From NCBI GenBank assembly GCA_963756605.1, contig CAVWOT010000010.1, positions 285,598-349,597 of the forward strand: 64,000 nt of DNA, read 5' to 3'. The notes below the pieces were generated by a model. That model was not told the origin of the DNA. It worked only from the letters and a program-made list of their open reading frames with translations, and did no database searches. Position 1 is the stretch's first letter, and each line of letters begins with the position of its first letter. Both the position numbers and the translations under genes were made by a program. This DNA is from Bog-159 sp963756605. Lineage in GTDB: Bacteria; Acidobacteriota; Terriglobia; Bryobacterales; Bryobacteraceae. Positions 1 through 9,372 of the stretch are shown here, one piece after another.

Positions 1-1444
1 CGACGTGGGCTTCCTGATGCTGAAATTCCGCGGCTTCCTTTTTGAGATCCTCTAAATGAACCAGCGCGTCGTTCCAGCGCCGCTCCAGCGTGCCCGCTAC
101 CAGACGATTCGCCGGATCGACCTCTTGGTAGCGCCGCTCGGCGAGCGCCGCTTCGTACTCGGCGCGTTCGAGCCGCATCTGCCACTGGCGCAGGATGGAT
201 TGATCTCGCGATTCCAGCTCATGGAGAGCCGCCAGGGCAAGTTCCAGTTCGGCCGGCTGTAGCGCCTTCAGCATCTCCTCCGCAACGACCCCGTCGAGCA
301 AGTCACAGCGGAAGACCATGCAGGACTTGGTGGCCAGGCCTTCGTGACGCAACAAATTGCACTGATACGTGGGACGGATGCCGCCATTGCTGCGGTATCG
401 TACGGTGAGCGCGTGGCCGCAGTTGCCACACAACAGCAGGCCTTGTAGTAAGGCCAGTCCTTCGCGCGCCGGACCGCTCAATATCGTCTCCTCGCCGTTC
501 GTGCGGTTCTTCTCTAACCGTTCCCGATTCTTGACGAACTCTTCCAGCGTGATGTATCCCTCGTGGTGCTGATGCAAACTGACACGCCAGTCGGGCATGG
601 CAACCGCCTGCATTCGTTTCCGCACTTCGCCATCGAGGGTGATCTCGCGACGATACTGGTAACGGCCGAAGACGTAGATCCCCGCATAGGATGGATTCTT
701 CAGCATACCCAACACGCGGCTGTGGCTTAGCCGGCCCCAAATAATCTTGCCATCCCATGCCCCGCCGTAGGCTCGCTTGGGAAATCGTAAGCCCTTTTCC
801 GTGAAGCGATGTACGACTGCATAGGCGCTGCCCGTTTCGCGAAACAGACGAAACACCATTTCCACTGCTCCCCGCACTTCGGCATCGACGTCCGGAACGA
901 TGCGGCCTTGCTCGTCATAGCAATACCCGACCGGCAGCGGGAAACGTAGTTCGCCTTTTTTCGCTTTGTTGAGCTTACCGCCCTGGAGGCGCGCGTGCAA
1001 AAAATGTAGTTCCGCTTGAGCCATTGTTCCCTTCAATCCGAGCAAAAGGCCGTCGTTGAAATCCGACGGATCGTAGCAACCGTCTTCGTCGATCACCAGC
1101 GTCGCGGTGAGTGCGCACAACTCCAGCAGCCGATGCCAATCGAGATTCGAGCGCGCCAGCCGTGAAACTTCCAGCGCAAACACCGCGCCCACTTGGCCCA
1201 TCGAGACATCCGCCACCAGAGTCTTGAAATCCTCCCGCCGGGTCATCTCGGTCCCGGTCATGCCCAGGTCCCGGTCGAGCGTCCGAATCGCCGACTCGCT
1301 CCAACCCAGTTCCAGCGCCATCGTTCGCAATGCATACTGGCGCTCCGTACTTTCCTGGTGGTGGAGCACCTGGGCATTCGTCGACTGGCGGACATAAATG
1401 TAGGCCGGTCTGCTCCGGTGTTGTTCCGTGATCTTCGAGTTCAT
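1..1444 (-). CDS. Large serine recombinase (partial, runs off left edge)
   Basis: This is a large serine recombinase of the resolvase/integrase superfamily, expected to cut and rejoin DNA through a serine-DNA intermediate. The start is ATG at 1444. The motif YVRQST holds the presumed nucleophile at about S21. EVSRLAR of the resolvase catalytic core, a Recombinase domain (LSHSRVLGMLKNPSYAG) and a zinc ribbon (CGNCGHAL) follow, then a coiled-coil-like segment. About 480 codons are visible and the C-terminus lies beyond the window. At codon 48 this copy has TGG (Trp), where the right copy has TAG, so this is the potentially functional allele. It lies downstream of a DUF6788 gene on the same strand, a pairing I know from other recombinase elements of this type. 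Confidence 0.85.
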   Translation of the reverse strand, partial: MNSKITEQHRSRPAYIYVRQSTNAQVLHHQESTERQYALRTMALELGWSESAIRTLDRDLGMTGTEMTRREDFKTLVADVSMGQVGAVFALEVSRLARSNLDWHRLLELCALTATLVIDEDGCYDPSDFNDGLLLGLKGTMAQAELHFLHARLQGGKLNKAKKGELRFPLPVGYCYDEQGRIVPDVDAEVRGAVEMVFRLFRETGSAYAVVHRFTEKGLRFPKRAYGGAWDGKIIWGRLSHSRVLGMLKNPSYAGIYVFGRYQYRREITLDGEVRKRMQAVAMPDWRVSLHQHHEGYITLEEFVKNRERLEKNRTNGEETILSGPAREGLALLQGLLLCGNCGHALTVRYRSNGGIRPTYQCNLLRHEGLATKSCMVFRCDLLDGVVAEEMLKALQPAELELALAALHELESRDQSILRQWQMRLERAEYEAALAERRYQEVDPANRLVAGTLERRWNDALVHLEDLKKEAAEFQHQEAHV

Positions 1445-1580
1445 TGCCTGCCTCCGCGCTGGTCACACCCTCCGGGTTGCCAATGAGCCAAGCCTCGATC
1501 ATATTGGCAAGGAGCACGCCGCCCAATCCAGCATCTATGGGTGCGTGGAGGGCGGCGAGCACTTCGGGCATAGTGACCTT

Positions 1581-1913
1581 TTAGAGCGCCTCCCGGCGGC
1601 GCAGCAGTTCGCGGTTGATCTCGGAGATCGCCTCTAAGATCTCGCGGGCTCGGTGGTAGTTGGCGACAAACTCGACAATCTTGGCGTAAGATTCCTGCGG
1701 CACATAATCCATTTGTGGCCGTAGGCCCGGGTGGCTCACCGAAAGGTAATACTTGGGGCCATGGCCGGGACCCTCGGCGCATTTGCACTCCGGCTTGCCG
1801 CAGCGTTTGTAACGCTCGATGAGCGAGCCGCGCAGGATCGCCTTGAGCGGGGGCAACTGGCGCAGAAGCGCCTGGCGCCGTCTTCTCAAGGTGGCAGCTG
1901 GCTCGTTTTCCAT
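1581..1913 (-). CDS. DUF6788 family protein of the left element
   Basis: A 110-residue protein resembling the DUF6788 family, small proteins that accompany large serine recombinases in mobile elements; their biochemical role is unknown to me. It is basic and helical at both ends and has a central Cys-containing patch (CGKPECKCAEG, about residues 38-48) followed by YYLSVSHPG, which could bind metal. The ATG at 1913 is the first methionine of the frame. It lies between the DUF5372-like gene and the recombinase, all on the minus strand, suggesting one transcript. The right copy at 61846-62178 encodes the identical protein. Confidence 0.8.
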   Translation of the reverse strand: MENEPAATLRRRRQALLRQLPPLKAILRGSLIERYKRCGKPECKCAEGPGHGPKYYLSVSHPGLRPQMDYVPQESYAKIVEFVANYHRAREILEAISEINRELLRRREAL

Positions 1914-1968
1914 TTCTGTCAGACCACGCGTATAACTGGTCTGATTCTACCAAAGGAAAACACATTTT

Positions 1969-2325
1969 TCAACCCTTTTGTTCCGGCTTGGTTAGCTGAT
2001 CCAGTAGAGCAGCCAGCTCGAAAAGTGAGTCAGCATCGAGCCGCCGCAGTGGCAGTCCCAACCCGCCATACGGAGACGGATCGGCCCAGTCTGTCCACTC
2101 GCGCGCAATGCTGAAGGTGCCGCGATCTTGCTCGCGGAGGAGGAGGGTATCAATACCTGTTGACCGGCGCTCCTTCAAAACCTGGAAGCGCTGGCCGCGA
2201 AGCGGATGGAACGGATGGCGAATCTCCGCCCATCCTAAATGCGATTTGTGCTCCAGTGCAGTTCGCGCTGACCGTGGGGATGCCAAGCTTTCGCACCCCT
2301 CCGTCCGGCTTGTCGATTTCGACAC
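1969..2325 (-). CDS. DUF5372-like small protein, left copy
   Basis: The conserved part runs from about 2229 to 1969 and contains HPFHPLRGQRFQVL and a later WTDWADP motif. This pattern matches the DUF5372-like family of small proteins found in recombinase elements; function unknown. The frame stays open up to a possible start at 2325, but the first 32 or so residues are the antisense of the interrupted intron reverse transcriptase and are not shared with the right copy, so they are unlikely to be native. No convincing ribosome binding site was found for an internal start. It leads the DUF6788 and recombinase genes. Confidence 0.55.
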   Translation of the reverse strand: MSKSTSRTEGCESLASPRSARTALEHKSHLGWAEIRHPFHPLRGQRFQVLKERRSTGIDTLLLREQDRGTFSIAREWTDWADPSPYGGLGLPLRRLDADSLFELAALLDQLTKPEQKG

Positions 2326-2659
2326 GCCTCACCGGTTTCGGTTCATAGGTCCCGTTCAACAGTTGTTCCCGGATGGCTGGCCAATGCTCTTTCAGGTAAT
2401 CCTTGATGCCGACGACGGTCATGCCGTCGACGCCCGGACTACCCTTATTGGCCCTCACCTGCCGCAATGCTGCCTTCAGGTTTTCTCGCTCACATACTGC
2501 CTCCATCAATCGATTCGTGCTAGCTGGGCTTTCGGTCCCCTTCGTCGCCCCGGACGGTTCAGCCTCTTCCCTTCCCGCCTGCCGGGCTTCACCCGTCAGC
2601 GCAGAAGAGAAGTCCAGTTCCATCTGGATATTCTGCTGCTTGTTGTCCTTGAGACGCAT
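2270..2659 (-). pseudogene. ltrA-like: Group II intron reverse transcriptase, N-terminal 130 codons
   Basis: Starting at ATG 2659 the frame reads as the N-terminus of a group II intron maturase/reverse transcriptase: ENLKAALRQVRANKGSPGVD and later GVRKLGIPTV (fingers region, RT0-RT1). At GIPTV (base 2270) the family sequence stops and the serine-recombinase element begins. The catalytic YADD region, maturase and DNA-binding domains are absent, so the protein cannot be active. The coding sequence lies inside the intron RNA described at 2660-3125, on the same strand, as usual for domain IV-encoded proteins. Confidence 0.85.
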
Positions 2660-3125
2660 GGCCTACTGGCCTCTCCTTCTCGTTCGGGCCTTCGGCCCTC
2701 GTTTCCGGTTCGGCCTATCCGTTGCTCCGCCTTTCGGCTCTCGGAGTGCCTCACTAGCCTTGCCGACGTCATGACCTACTATGCCCTCTGCTGACTTCTG
2801 CCCCGCGGTCAGGCCATCTCTCGACAGCCTCAGTCCGTTAACGGACACGGAGCAGATCTCCTGGGGTAAGCTCAGCCGCCTTCTGTGCACAGTCGCCGGA
2901 TCTACGCTTCGCACCCTTGATGGATATGGACTTCGCGGTAAGTTGCCCGCTCGTCCGGCGCTGGCGCCTAATATCCGGTTCTTGTCCATCGACTCGCACA
3001 TTTGCTATACGCTTCTTTCAGACCCCACCTCGCGGCGGTAGCCCTTGCGTTCTCACTAGCCCTTCACCTACATCAGGTTGGGCGGGGGACTTGCACCCCC
3101 AAACTGCTGAGCGTGCCCAGCACAC
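2660..3125 (-). ncRNA. Group II intron 5' RNA domains (truncated intron)
   Basis: On the minus strand the sequence from 3125 begins GTGTGCTGGGCACGC, followed by a run typical of bacterial group II intron domain I (GGGGGTGCAAGTCCCCC, then GGTCTGAAAGAAGC and GGACAAGAACCGGAT). It leads directly into the intron-encoded reverse transcriptase at 2659. The 3' half of the intron is lost to the recombinase element. The 5' exon ends in a short hairpin (GCTGCGCGAGCAGC, 3132-3145) and TTCGTT, the kind of site used by group IIC introns, which insert after stem-loops. A homologous 5' fragment occurs at 14541. Confidence 0.75.
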
Positions 3126-3218
3126 AACGAAGCTGCTCGCGCAGCAGACGCTGGCGCGTGGGGTGGTTCGAGCGGTCGGTTAGCAATTGGAGTATTGTGC
3201 GGGTCAGAGGAGATTCTC

Positions 3219-3267
3219 ATGACCCGCTTACGCAAAATGATGCTCGATGAACTCGAGCGTCGCACTA
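3219..3267 (+). pseudogene. Tyrosine recombinase of IS91-type element, first fragment
   Basis: ATG at 3219 follows a good ribosome binding site (GAGGAGA at 3207-3213) and encodes MTRLRKMMLDELERR, the usual N-terminus of tyrosine recombinases that accompany IS91-type transposases. The frame is cut at 3267 by the IS21 element, and the natural continuation (NYSQNTRRLYLHAVAE) resumes at 6163. GCACTA here and GCAACTA at 6161 look like a slightly damaged target duplication. Confidence 0.75.
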
Positions 3268-3381
3268 CCTCGGTAATCACCCAAAACCGGCCAGTTGATA
3301 ATCACCTGAAAACCGGCCAGACGATAGACCGCTCATCCAGGACGTTGACTCGGACGCGAGGGCGATATCCTCCGTTCTCGA

Positions 3382-5063
3382 GTGAGTAACGTCTTGAGCG
3401 AACAAAACAAACAGCAAGTCATCGCGTTGGGGCGGCTGGGATGGTCGCTACGGCGGATTCAGCGGGCCACCGGCGTGCGGAGGGAGACGAGCAGCGACGT
3501 ATCTGAAGGGCCGCCGGGGATCGCCTTCCGCCCACCGGGCACGTGGCGGGCGCGCACCAACAAAACCGGCCAGTCCGGCGATGGAGGTGATCACCGACCC
3601 GGAGCTTCCAAAACCGCTCGGCGAGAGCGGCCTTGGACCCCGCGCCGGCAAAACCGGCCAGTGAGCACGAGGTGATCACCGACTCTGGCGCGGAGCCGGC
3701 CAGCCGAACCGCCGCGTCCCCCAGAACCGCACCGCCCGGTCGCAGTCCCGTCGGCCAGCGCCTGCGAGCCGTACCGGGAGACGATCGAAGTTGGGGCTCG
3801 TCGCGCGGTCGCAATGCCATGGCAATCTGGCAGGATCTGGTGGACGCCTACGGTTTCACGGCGCAGCTATCAGAGCGTGCAAGCGATTCGTCCGCAAGTT
3901 CTGTGGGAAGCCAGTCGCCGGAAGCCCGTGTGGTAATCGAGACCGCCACCGGGCGAAGAATGCCAGGTCGATTACGGCGACGGCCCGATGGTGCGTGACC
4001 CGCAACGCGGGAAGTATCGGCGCACACGGCTGTTCGTGATGACGCTGGGCTACAGCCGCAAATCGGTTCGCCTGCTGGTATTTCGCTCCAGCTCGCGGAT
4101 CTGGGCCGAGCTGCACGAGAAGGCCTTCCGCCGGCTGGGCGGGGTGACCCGGGTCGTGGTGCTCGACAACCTGCGCGAGGGCGTACTCACGCCGGACGTC
4201 TACGATCCGACGGTGAACCCGCTGTACCGCGACGTGCTGCGACACTACGATGCCGTGGCGCTGCCTTGCCGGCTCGGCGGATCCGGATCGCAAGGGAAAA
4301 GTGGAAAGAGGCGTCGGCCATGCTAAGAATACGCCACTGAAAGGACTGCGTTTCGAAAGCCTGGAAGAGGCGCAAACCTATCTGGATCACTGGGAAGACG
4401 CGGTGGGCCGACACGCGCATCCACGGCACCACCAAACGCCAGGTGGCGGCGATGTTCGCCGAAGAGCGGCCGGCGCTGCAGCCGCTGCCGGTCGAGCCAT
4501 TCCGCTATTACCAATACGGCGAGCGCACGGTGAACCTGGATGGCTGCGTGGAAGTCGATGCGGCCTACTACGGCGCGCCGCCGGGCTGGATCGGCCGCCA
4601 CGTCCAGGTGCAATGGGATAGCCGGCAGGTCCGCCTGTTGGACCCGCAGACCGGACAACTACTGCGCGAGCATCTGCACCAGACACGCGGCCGTCATCGC
4701 ATCAAAGACGAAGACCGGCCCAAGCAAACTCCCCTGACCACCTTGCAACTGTTGTCACGCGCCGACCGGGCTGGCGCGCAGATCGGAGGGCTCTGCCGCG
4801 GCCTGCATCAGAAAGACGGCGAGACCGCCGTGCGCCGCATCCTGGGCGTGCTGTCGCTGGCCAAGAAGTATGGCGCCGCCACCGTCGAGGATGCCTGTGC
4901 CGCCGCCCTGGAAGTCGGCATTTACGATTACCACTTCGTGCGGCGCTACCTGGAGCGCCAGCCCCAACTGCCGTTGAGCTTGCGCCAGGTTGATCCACTC
5001 ATCCGTCAGCTCACGCTATACCGCGACCTCATCGAAAACAAAACCAAGGAGAACCAGGCATGA
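3382..5063 (+). pseudogene. istA: IS21 transposase IstA, multiply frameshifted
   Basis: Homology to IstA runs through several frames: an N-terminal helix-turn-helix (LGWSLRRIQRATGVRRET), the DDE integrase core (QVDYGDGPMVRDP, VVVLDNLREGV, DRKGKVE) and the conserved C-terminal half from about 4443 (YYQYGERTVNLDG to QLTLYRDLIEN). At least four frame changes are visible, near 3490, 3870, 3955, 4270 and 4400, so no full-length protein can be made. The GTG at 3382 is the most plausible original start. The last codons overlap the istB start in an ATGA (5060-5063), preserving the original translational coupling. Confidence 0.85.
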
Positions 5064-5810
5064 ACCTGATTGAATTACAACGTGCATTACGACAACTCCG
5101 GCTCGGCGGTACCGCCGCCGTGCTGGAAACCAGACTGCGCCAAGCGCAGGCCGAAGCTATGGCACCCATCGATCTGATCTCCTGTCTGGTGAGTGACGAA
5201 CTGACTCGCAGGCAGTGAGAGGCTGTTGGATCGGCGGCGCAAGCAGGCCGCCTTCCGCGATCCGCACAAGTCTCTGGACAACTTCGACTTCAACTTCAAC
5301 CCCAAGATGAATCGCAGTCTGGTGTTTGACCTGGCAACCTGTGCCTTCATCGGCAAGCGGGAAGACGCGCTATTTATGGGCCCAGGTGGGACGGGGAAAA
5401 GCCACTTGGCGCAAGCCATCGGCCAAGCCGCCATCCAGCAGAACTATCGCGTGATGTACAGGGAGACGCACGTGCTGTTGGAGGATCTGGCCGAGGCCGT
5501 CGCCGAGGGTACGCGCAAACGATTCATGGAGTCAGTGGCTACGGTACCGCTCCTCATCATCGACGACTTCGGCATGCGCAAGTTACCGCTGACAGCGGCT
5601 GAGGATCTGCTGGAAATCATCATGCGGCGCTACGAGCGCACCAGCACGCTACTCACTTCCAACCGCCCCGTCGAGGACTGGGGGAAGCTACTCGGCGATG
5701 TGGCCGCAGTCACCGCCATGCTCGACCGCATCCTGCATCATGGGCACGTGCTTAAGTGTGGCCCGCGCAGTTGGCGGACCAAAGACGCGACCGCCGGAGC
5801 CACTCCATGA
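5060..5810 (+). pseudogene. istB: IS21 helper ATPase IstB, frameshifted
   Basis: IstB is the AAA+ helper of IS21 transposition. The start ATG at 5060 has an AAGGAGA site upstream at 5045. The first 52 codons end at TGA in 5216-5218 because of one extra base (CGCAGGCAGTGAG, where removing one C restores LTRRSERLLDRRRKQ). The remainder, 5226-5810, is complete: Walker A GPGGTGKSHLAQ, Walker B LLIIDDFGM and sensor LLTSNRP. The C-terminus VLKCGPRSWRTK is typical. Only one indel separates it from an intact gene, but the partner IstA is dead. Confidence 0.88.
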
Positions 5811-6160
5811 ACATGTACGACCTACCAGATCGGAAGGGGGCGCCCCTAATTGGGGACTCTGTCCCCAAACCCCTGGGATTTAGCGCGTTCCCGCCAGAAT
5901 GGCTGTTTTCTTTGGGGCGGCTGCGCCGCCCCGCCATTCCGGCCGCTGGGTTGGCGCTCGGGTCGCATCCCTGCGGAGCCCTATCCTCCGCCCAGGTAAG
6001 GCCAGTATAAATCACATCGAGCTGCACTGCGAAAAAAGGCTACCGAAAAACTGTTGCCGAAACCGTCGCCGGTGAGGTAAAACTAATGGAGTCCTGGATG
6101 CGCTCAACTGGCCGGTTTTGAGGTGACCCCAACTGGCCGGTTTTGAGGTGTCCCCCGAGG

Positions 6161-6840
6161 GCAACTACAGCCAGAATACACGTAGACTGTACCTCCACGC
6201 TGTGGCCGAGTGCGCCCAGTATTTTCACTGCTCGCCGGACCAGCTTGGCCTCGATCACATCCGCGACTACCCAGCGCGGCTTTTTCGAGAACCCAAACTT
6301 AAACCCAACAGTGTCTGCGCATACGTGGTAGCACTGCGGTTCTTTTTTGTCCATGTGCTCAAGCGCCGCGGGACGGTGGATGATATACCCTACCCGAAAC
6401 GGCCGCATACGCTGCCTCTGGTCCTCAGCCACGATGAGGTGGCGCGACTCATCAACGCCGCTGCCAACCCGTTTCATCGTGTCGTCCTGATGACGCTGTA
6501 TGCCACCGGGATGCGGCGCACGGAAGTCACGCGGCTCAAAATCGCGGATATCGACACCCAGCGGATGGTGATCCATATTCGAGCAGCTAAGGGGCGCAAG
6601 GATCGCGATGTAATGCTCAGCCCCAAGCTTCTGGAGGTGCTGCGGCAGCACTGGCGCAGCCTTAAACCTAAACCCACCGTTTGGCTATTCCCCGGCGGGA
6701 GAGAGCACACTGATATCGAGCATCCTATAAATGATAAGGTTGTCTGGCAGGCTTGCGAGCGGGCCGCTCACCGCGCCGGCATTGACAAGCCCATTCACCC
6801 ACACACTTTCCGACACGCTTCGGCATACTACACCACCTTT
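6161..6840 (+). pseudogene. Tyrosine recombinase of IS91-type element, middle fragment
   Basis: This continues the gene begun at 3219: NTRRLYLHAVAE (core-binding domain), then LVLSHDEVARLI, the first catalytic Arg in LYATGMRRTEVTRL, and HPHTFRHAS with the HxxR box near 6800-6830. After RHAS the family sequence ends because of a second insertion (the serine-recombinase element). The last residues, with the catalytic tyrosine in KATTIYWHLSRRH, are found at 9489-9590. About 20 codons between RHAS and KATT are missing, so the insertion removed some target or the junction has decayed. The Xer-like recombinase plus IS91 transposase pair is a known element architecture. Confidence 0.85.
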
Positions 6841-6850
6841 CAGAGTTCAC

Positions 6851-8926
6851 TCATTCTAAAGATAATTGAGCTTGGCCGAGCAGGATCCGCGGGAGTCTAT
6901 GGGCGCCGCGCCGGGCCGCTCTCACTTCTGTCTGAACTGCTGGCAGCAACAGGTCTTTCTTCTCGATGATCCATGGAGCATACTTGACCACTTGTTTGGC
7001 CGGAAGAATGCCCTCCCGGATAAGTCGTTTTACAACCGTGTCACTCACCTGCAGTTCGCGCGCTGCCTCCTCTTGCGTCACCCAGTCACCCTGCTTTTGA
7101 AAAGGCGCGATCTTGTGATATCCGCGCAGTCCCGCTACGCGAGACGCATTCCACGTTTTCTCTTGTCCCGTCTTGTATCCCAGGCGATTTAGGATTGCTG
7201 CAATCGTCTTGTCTGGACATATCTTTACTAAGTCACTTACTAAGTCAATTACTGAACGATCGGCACTGTGGCGGTGCTGACCTGGCCTGTTACGCCTAAC
7301 ACTCACTTCCGTGTGTACTCCTCCAGTCCAATGCAGCCGCAGGCGATATATCTCGGGGTCTGCCTCATGGTCGATAACGATCTCCGTCAACACCGTCCGC
7401 AAGATTCGCTTTTTCAGTTGTACGGGTGCTTCCGGATGATTCCACAAGGCCATCACATCCTCGCTCAGCGCCAGCAGCCATTGCTTTTGTGGGGCACTGA
7501 GAGGCGTAGCTGTCTTCTCCACAGCTGCTAGCCGGGCCTCCGCTTCCGCCACCTGTGCCAGCGCGCCGTTCCAACGGGTCTCCAATTCACTAGCCACCAA
7601 TCGGTTCTCCGGCTCTACCGCATCAAACTGCCGGCGTGCGCGCTGCTCTTCATAGCGAGCTCGCTCCAGCGCCAGTGCCAACGCCTTTCGCTTTGCGTCA
7701 TCCTCGGCCTGGGCGCATTCGCTTAATTGGACGGCGGCCTCAATCCCAGCAGGTTGAATGGCAGTCAGTACGCTGTGGGCCACGGCTCGATCTACGCGCA
7801 AGCTCCCTACCGTCAGGCATCGGCTGGATTCGCGATCTCCCCGATCTCCCCGACAGACATAGCGCGGCACGCGGCCGCGGGTGCCGCTGTAGACCACTTG
7901 CAGTTTCCTGCCGCAGCGACCGCAACGCAGCAAGCCGGACAACAAAGCCGCGCCCAACTTCGCCGCACCGCTGCTTTCCCCCTCATAGCACGCCACGTTG
8001 GCCTCCAGCTGTTGTTGGTTTTGCAAATACTCCTCCCAACTGATGTACCCCGGATGGTGGCCGACAAGCAACACCTTCCACTCGTTCTGGGGCTTCCGGT
8101 AACGCGAGCTTTGCCGGGCGCGCCCCTCCTCGATCCGGGTTCGGACTGCGGTCTTGCCATACGCAAATGCCCCGGCGTAGCATGGATTGTTCAGCATCTG
8201 GCGGATTCTGCCACTGCTAGGCAGCCCCCAACTCACTTCCTGGCCGGCGGTCCCTGGTTTCACTTTGGGCACTAGAATGCGCTCTTCCCGGAACCAGATC
8301 GTCGCCTGCCGTGCGCTTCCCAGTTGCTGGAATTTCTGGAATACGTTGGTGATCGCCTGCTGCACCTGGCGATCCGCGGTTTTCTCAATTTGCCCTTCCT
8401 CGGTACGCACGAATCCAACCGGCACTTCCCACAACGCAAATCCGCGCCGCACCTTTTGCTCAAAGGCTTCGCGGGCACGTTGCCGCAATAGCCCCAGTTC
8501 AAATTCCGACATGGTCCCTTTCAGGCCAAGAATCAGACGGTCATTGAGTTGCCGGGGATCGTAGATGCCATCGCTATCAATCAGCAGCGTTTCGGTCAGC
8601 GCACAGAGATCCACTAAATGATGCCAGTCGCGATTGTTGCGTGCCAAGCGCGAAGCTTCCAAGGCGAACACCGCTCCGGCCAGCCCTTGGCAGACGGAAG
8701 CCAATAGCCGGCCGAAGCCTGGCCGTTCCTGGGTCCCGGAACCGGAGCGACCCAGATCTTCATCGATCACCACCACCTTGGCAAAACCGAGTTGTTCGGC
8801 GCGGGCCGCCAATGCGTACTGCCGCTCTTTGCCCTCCAGATGGTTGCGTACCTGGTAGGACGTGGATTGGCGCACGTAAACATAGGCACCGCGTTCGAGA
8901 TGATGTCCCTTAATCTTCTCGCTCAT
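6851..8926 (-). CDS. Large serine recombinase, complete
   Basis: This 691-residue protein is a complete large serine recombinase. YVRQSTSYQ near the N-terminus holds the presumed nucleophile at S21; GAVFALEASRLARN is the catalytic-core arginine region. A Recombinase domain (PSSGRIRQMLNNPCYAGAF), a zinc ribbon (LRCGRCGRKLQ plus a later Cys) and a helical segment follow. The C-terminal QEEAARELQVSDTVVKRLI looks like a helix-turn-helix. It is about 30% diverged or more from the recombinase at 1-1444. ATG 8926 overlaps the stop of the upstream DUF gene (ATGA), implying translational coupling. No lesions are seen, so it is possibly active. Confidence 0.9.
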   Translation of the reverse strand: MSEKIKGHHLERGAYVYVRQSTSYQVRNHLEGKERQYALAARAEQLGFAKVVVIDEDLGRSGSGTQERPGFGRLLASVCQGLAGAVFALEASRLARNNRDWHHLVDLCALTETLLIDSDGIYDPRQLNDRLILGLKGTMSEFELGLLRQRAREAFEQKVRRGFALWEVPVGFVRTEEGQIEKTADRQVQQAITNVFQKFQQLGSARQATIWFREERILVPKVKPGTAGQEVSWGLPSSGRIRQMLNNPCYAGAFAYGKTAVRTRIEEGRARQSSRYRKPQNEWKVLLVGHHPGYISWEEYLQNQQQLEANVACYEGESSGAAKLGAALLSGLLRCGRCGRKLQVVYSGTRGRVPRYVCRGDRGDRESSRCLTVGSLRVDRAVAHSVLTAIQPAGIEAAVQLSECAQAEDDAKRKALALALERARYEEQRARRQFDAVEPENRLVASELETRWNGALAQVAEAEARLAAVEKTATPLSAPQKQWLLALSEDVMALWNHPEAPVQLKKRILRTVLTEIVIDHEADPEIYRLRLHWTGGVHTEVSVRRNRPGQHRHSADRSVIDLVSDLVKICPDKTIAAILNRLGYKTGQEKTWNASRVAGLRGYHKIAPFQKQGDWVTQEEAARELQVSDTVVKRLIREGILPAKQVVKYAPWIIEKKDLLLPAVQTEVRAARRGAHRLPRILLGQAQLSLE

Positions 8927-9083
8927 TTTGCATCCTTTCGTCGGCCTTGAGAACGCTGGCCAACATCTGGCGCCACAATCTTCGGCAGTGTTCCCGCACC
9001 GATTCGGAAAGCTCGCTCCAAAGCTCTTCGTCCTCGAAGCGTAGTCTGCGCTGCCACTCGACCGGATTTTTGTTGCTGTGCAT
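8910..9083 (-). CDS. Small basic protein upstream of the recombinase
   Basis: ATG at 9083 is preceded by a very strong site (AGGAGGTGAGG directly before the ATG), and the 57-codon frame MHSNKNPVEWQRRLRF to QNERED ends inside the start of the recombinase gene. It is predicted to be helical and charged. It overlaps the DUF5372-like gene in another frame over its whole length, so only one of the two may be expressed here; the ribosome site favours this one at this point. I do not recognise a family; a recombination accessory factor is a guess from position. Confidence 0.5.
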   Translation of the reverse strand: MHSNKNPVEWQRRLRFEDEELWSELSESVREHCRRLWRQMLASVLKADERMQNERED

Positions 9084-9372
9084 CCTCACCTCCTGATGGA
9101 GATTCTGCACGACTACGATCCTGGGGAGAGTTCTCGACAGAATGCGCATCGATCAGTCGACGCAGGTCCATGAGCGCGTCGATGGCAATGCGCGGTTCCG
9201 CGGCGCTCGTGAGCCGATCACAAACCTGTGGATTCAACATCCATTCGGGCACCGCTATCTGTAGGCCTTGCGGTAACCGGATAATCAGAATTGCAGGGTG
9301 ACTTGTCCTTAAATAGCGAACTACTTCAACCTCGACTCCATAGAACGGATGACAGCGATAGCAGATCTTCGT
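8923..9372 (-). CDS. DUF5372-like protein of the second element (start unclear)
   Basis: The frame reads KICYRCHPFYGVEVEVVRYL, then VPEWMLNPQVCDRL and a helical tail, ending in a TGA that overlaps the recombinase ATG (8923-8926). The HPFYG and PEWM boxes match a family of small proteins that precede recombinases in mobile elements, related in pattern to the HPFHPLRG protein of the first element. No ATG, GTG or TTG exists in frame before GTG 9252, which lies in the middle of the conserved region, so the original start appears lost or replaced at the insertion junction. Confidence 0.5.
   Translation of the reverse strand, partial: TKICYRCHPFYGVEVEVVRYLRTSHPAILIIRLPQGLQIAVPEWMLNPQVCDRLTSAAEPRIAIDALMDLRRLIDAHSVENSPQDRSRAESPSGGEDAQQQKSGRVAAQTTLRGRRALERAFRIGAGTLPKIVAPDVGQRSQGRRKDAK

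Larger units (their letters stand above)
1..2280 (-). mobile_element. Left copy of serine-recombinase element (inverted repeat arm)
   Basis: This stretch is the reverse complement of 61479-63758: position x matches 63759 minus x. Only three differences were noticed by comparing translations, near 1301, 2233 and within 56-262. It carries, reading leftwards, a DUF5372-like gene, a DUF6788 gene and a large serine recombinase that leaves the window at base 1. The inner end of the match is base 2280; beyond it the left copy continues into a group II intron reverse transcriptase and the right copy into a PadR gene. The near identity implies a recent duplication or ongoing gene conversion. True element ends are not defined because the recombinase 3' end lies outside the window. 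Confidence 0.9.
3268..6160 (+). mobile_element. Decayed IS21-family element inserted in a recombinase gene
   Basis: The ends are imperfect inverted repeats. The left end reads CCTCGGTAATCACC then AAAACCGGCCAGTT; the reverse complement of the right end reads CCTCGGGGGACACC then AAAACCGGCCAGTT. A second AAAACCGGCCAG copy lies just inside each end, at 3313-3324 and, inverted, near 6110-6121, a multi-site terminus typical of IS21. istA and istB lie in order between them. Both are broken by frameshifts, so the element is not autonomous. Flanking GCACTA/GCAACTA is a likely target duplication. Confidence 0.85.
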
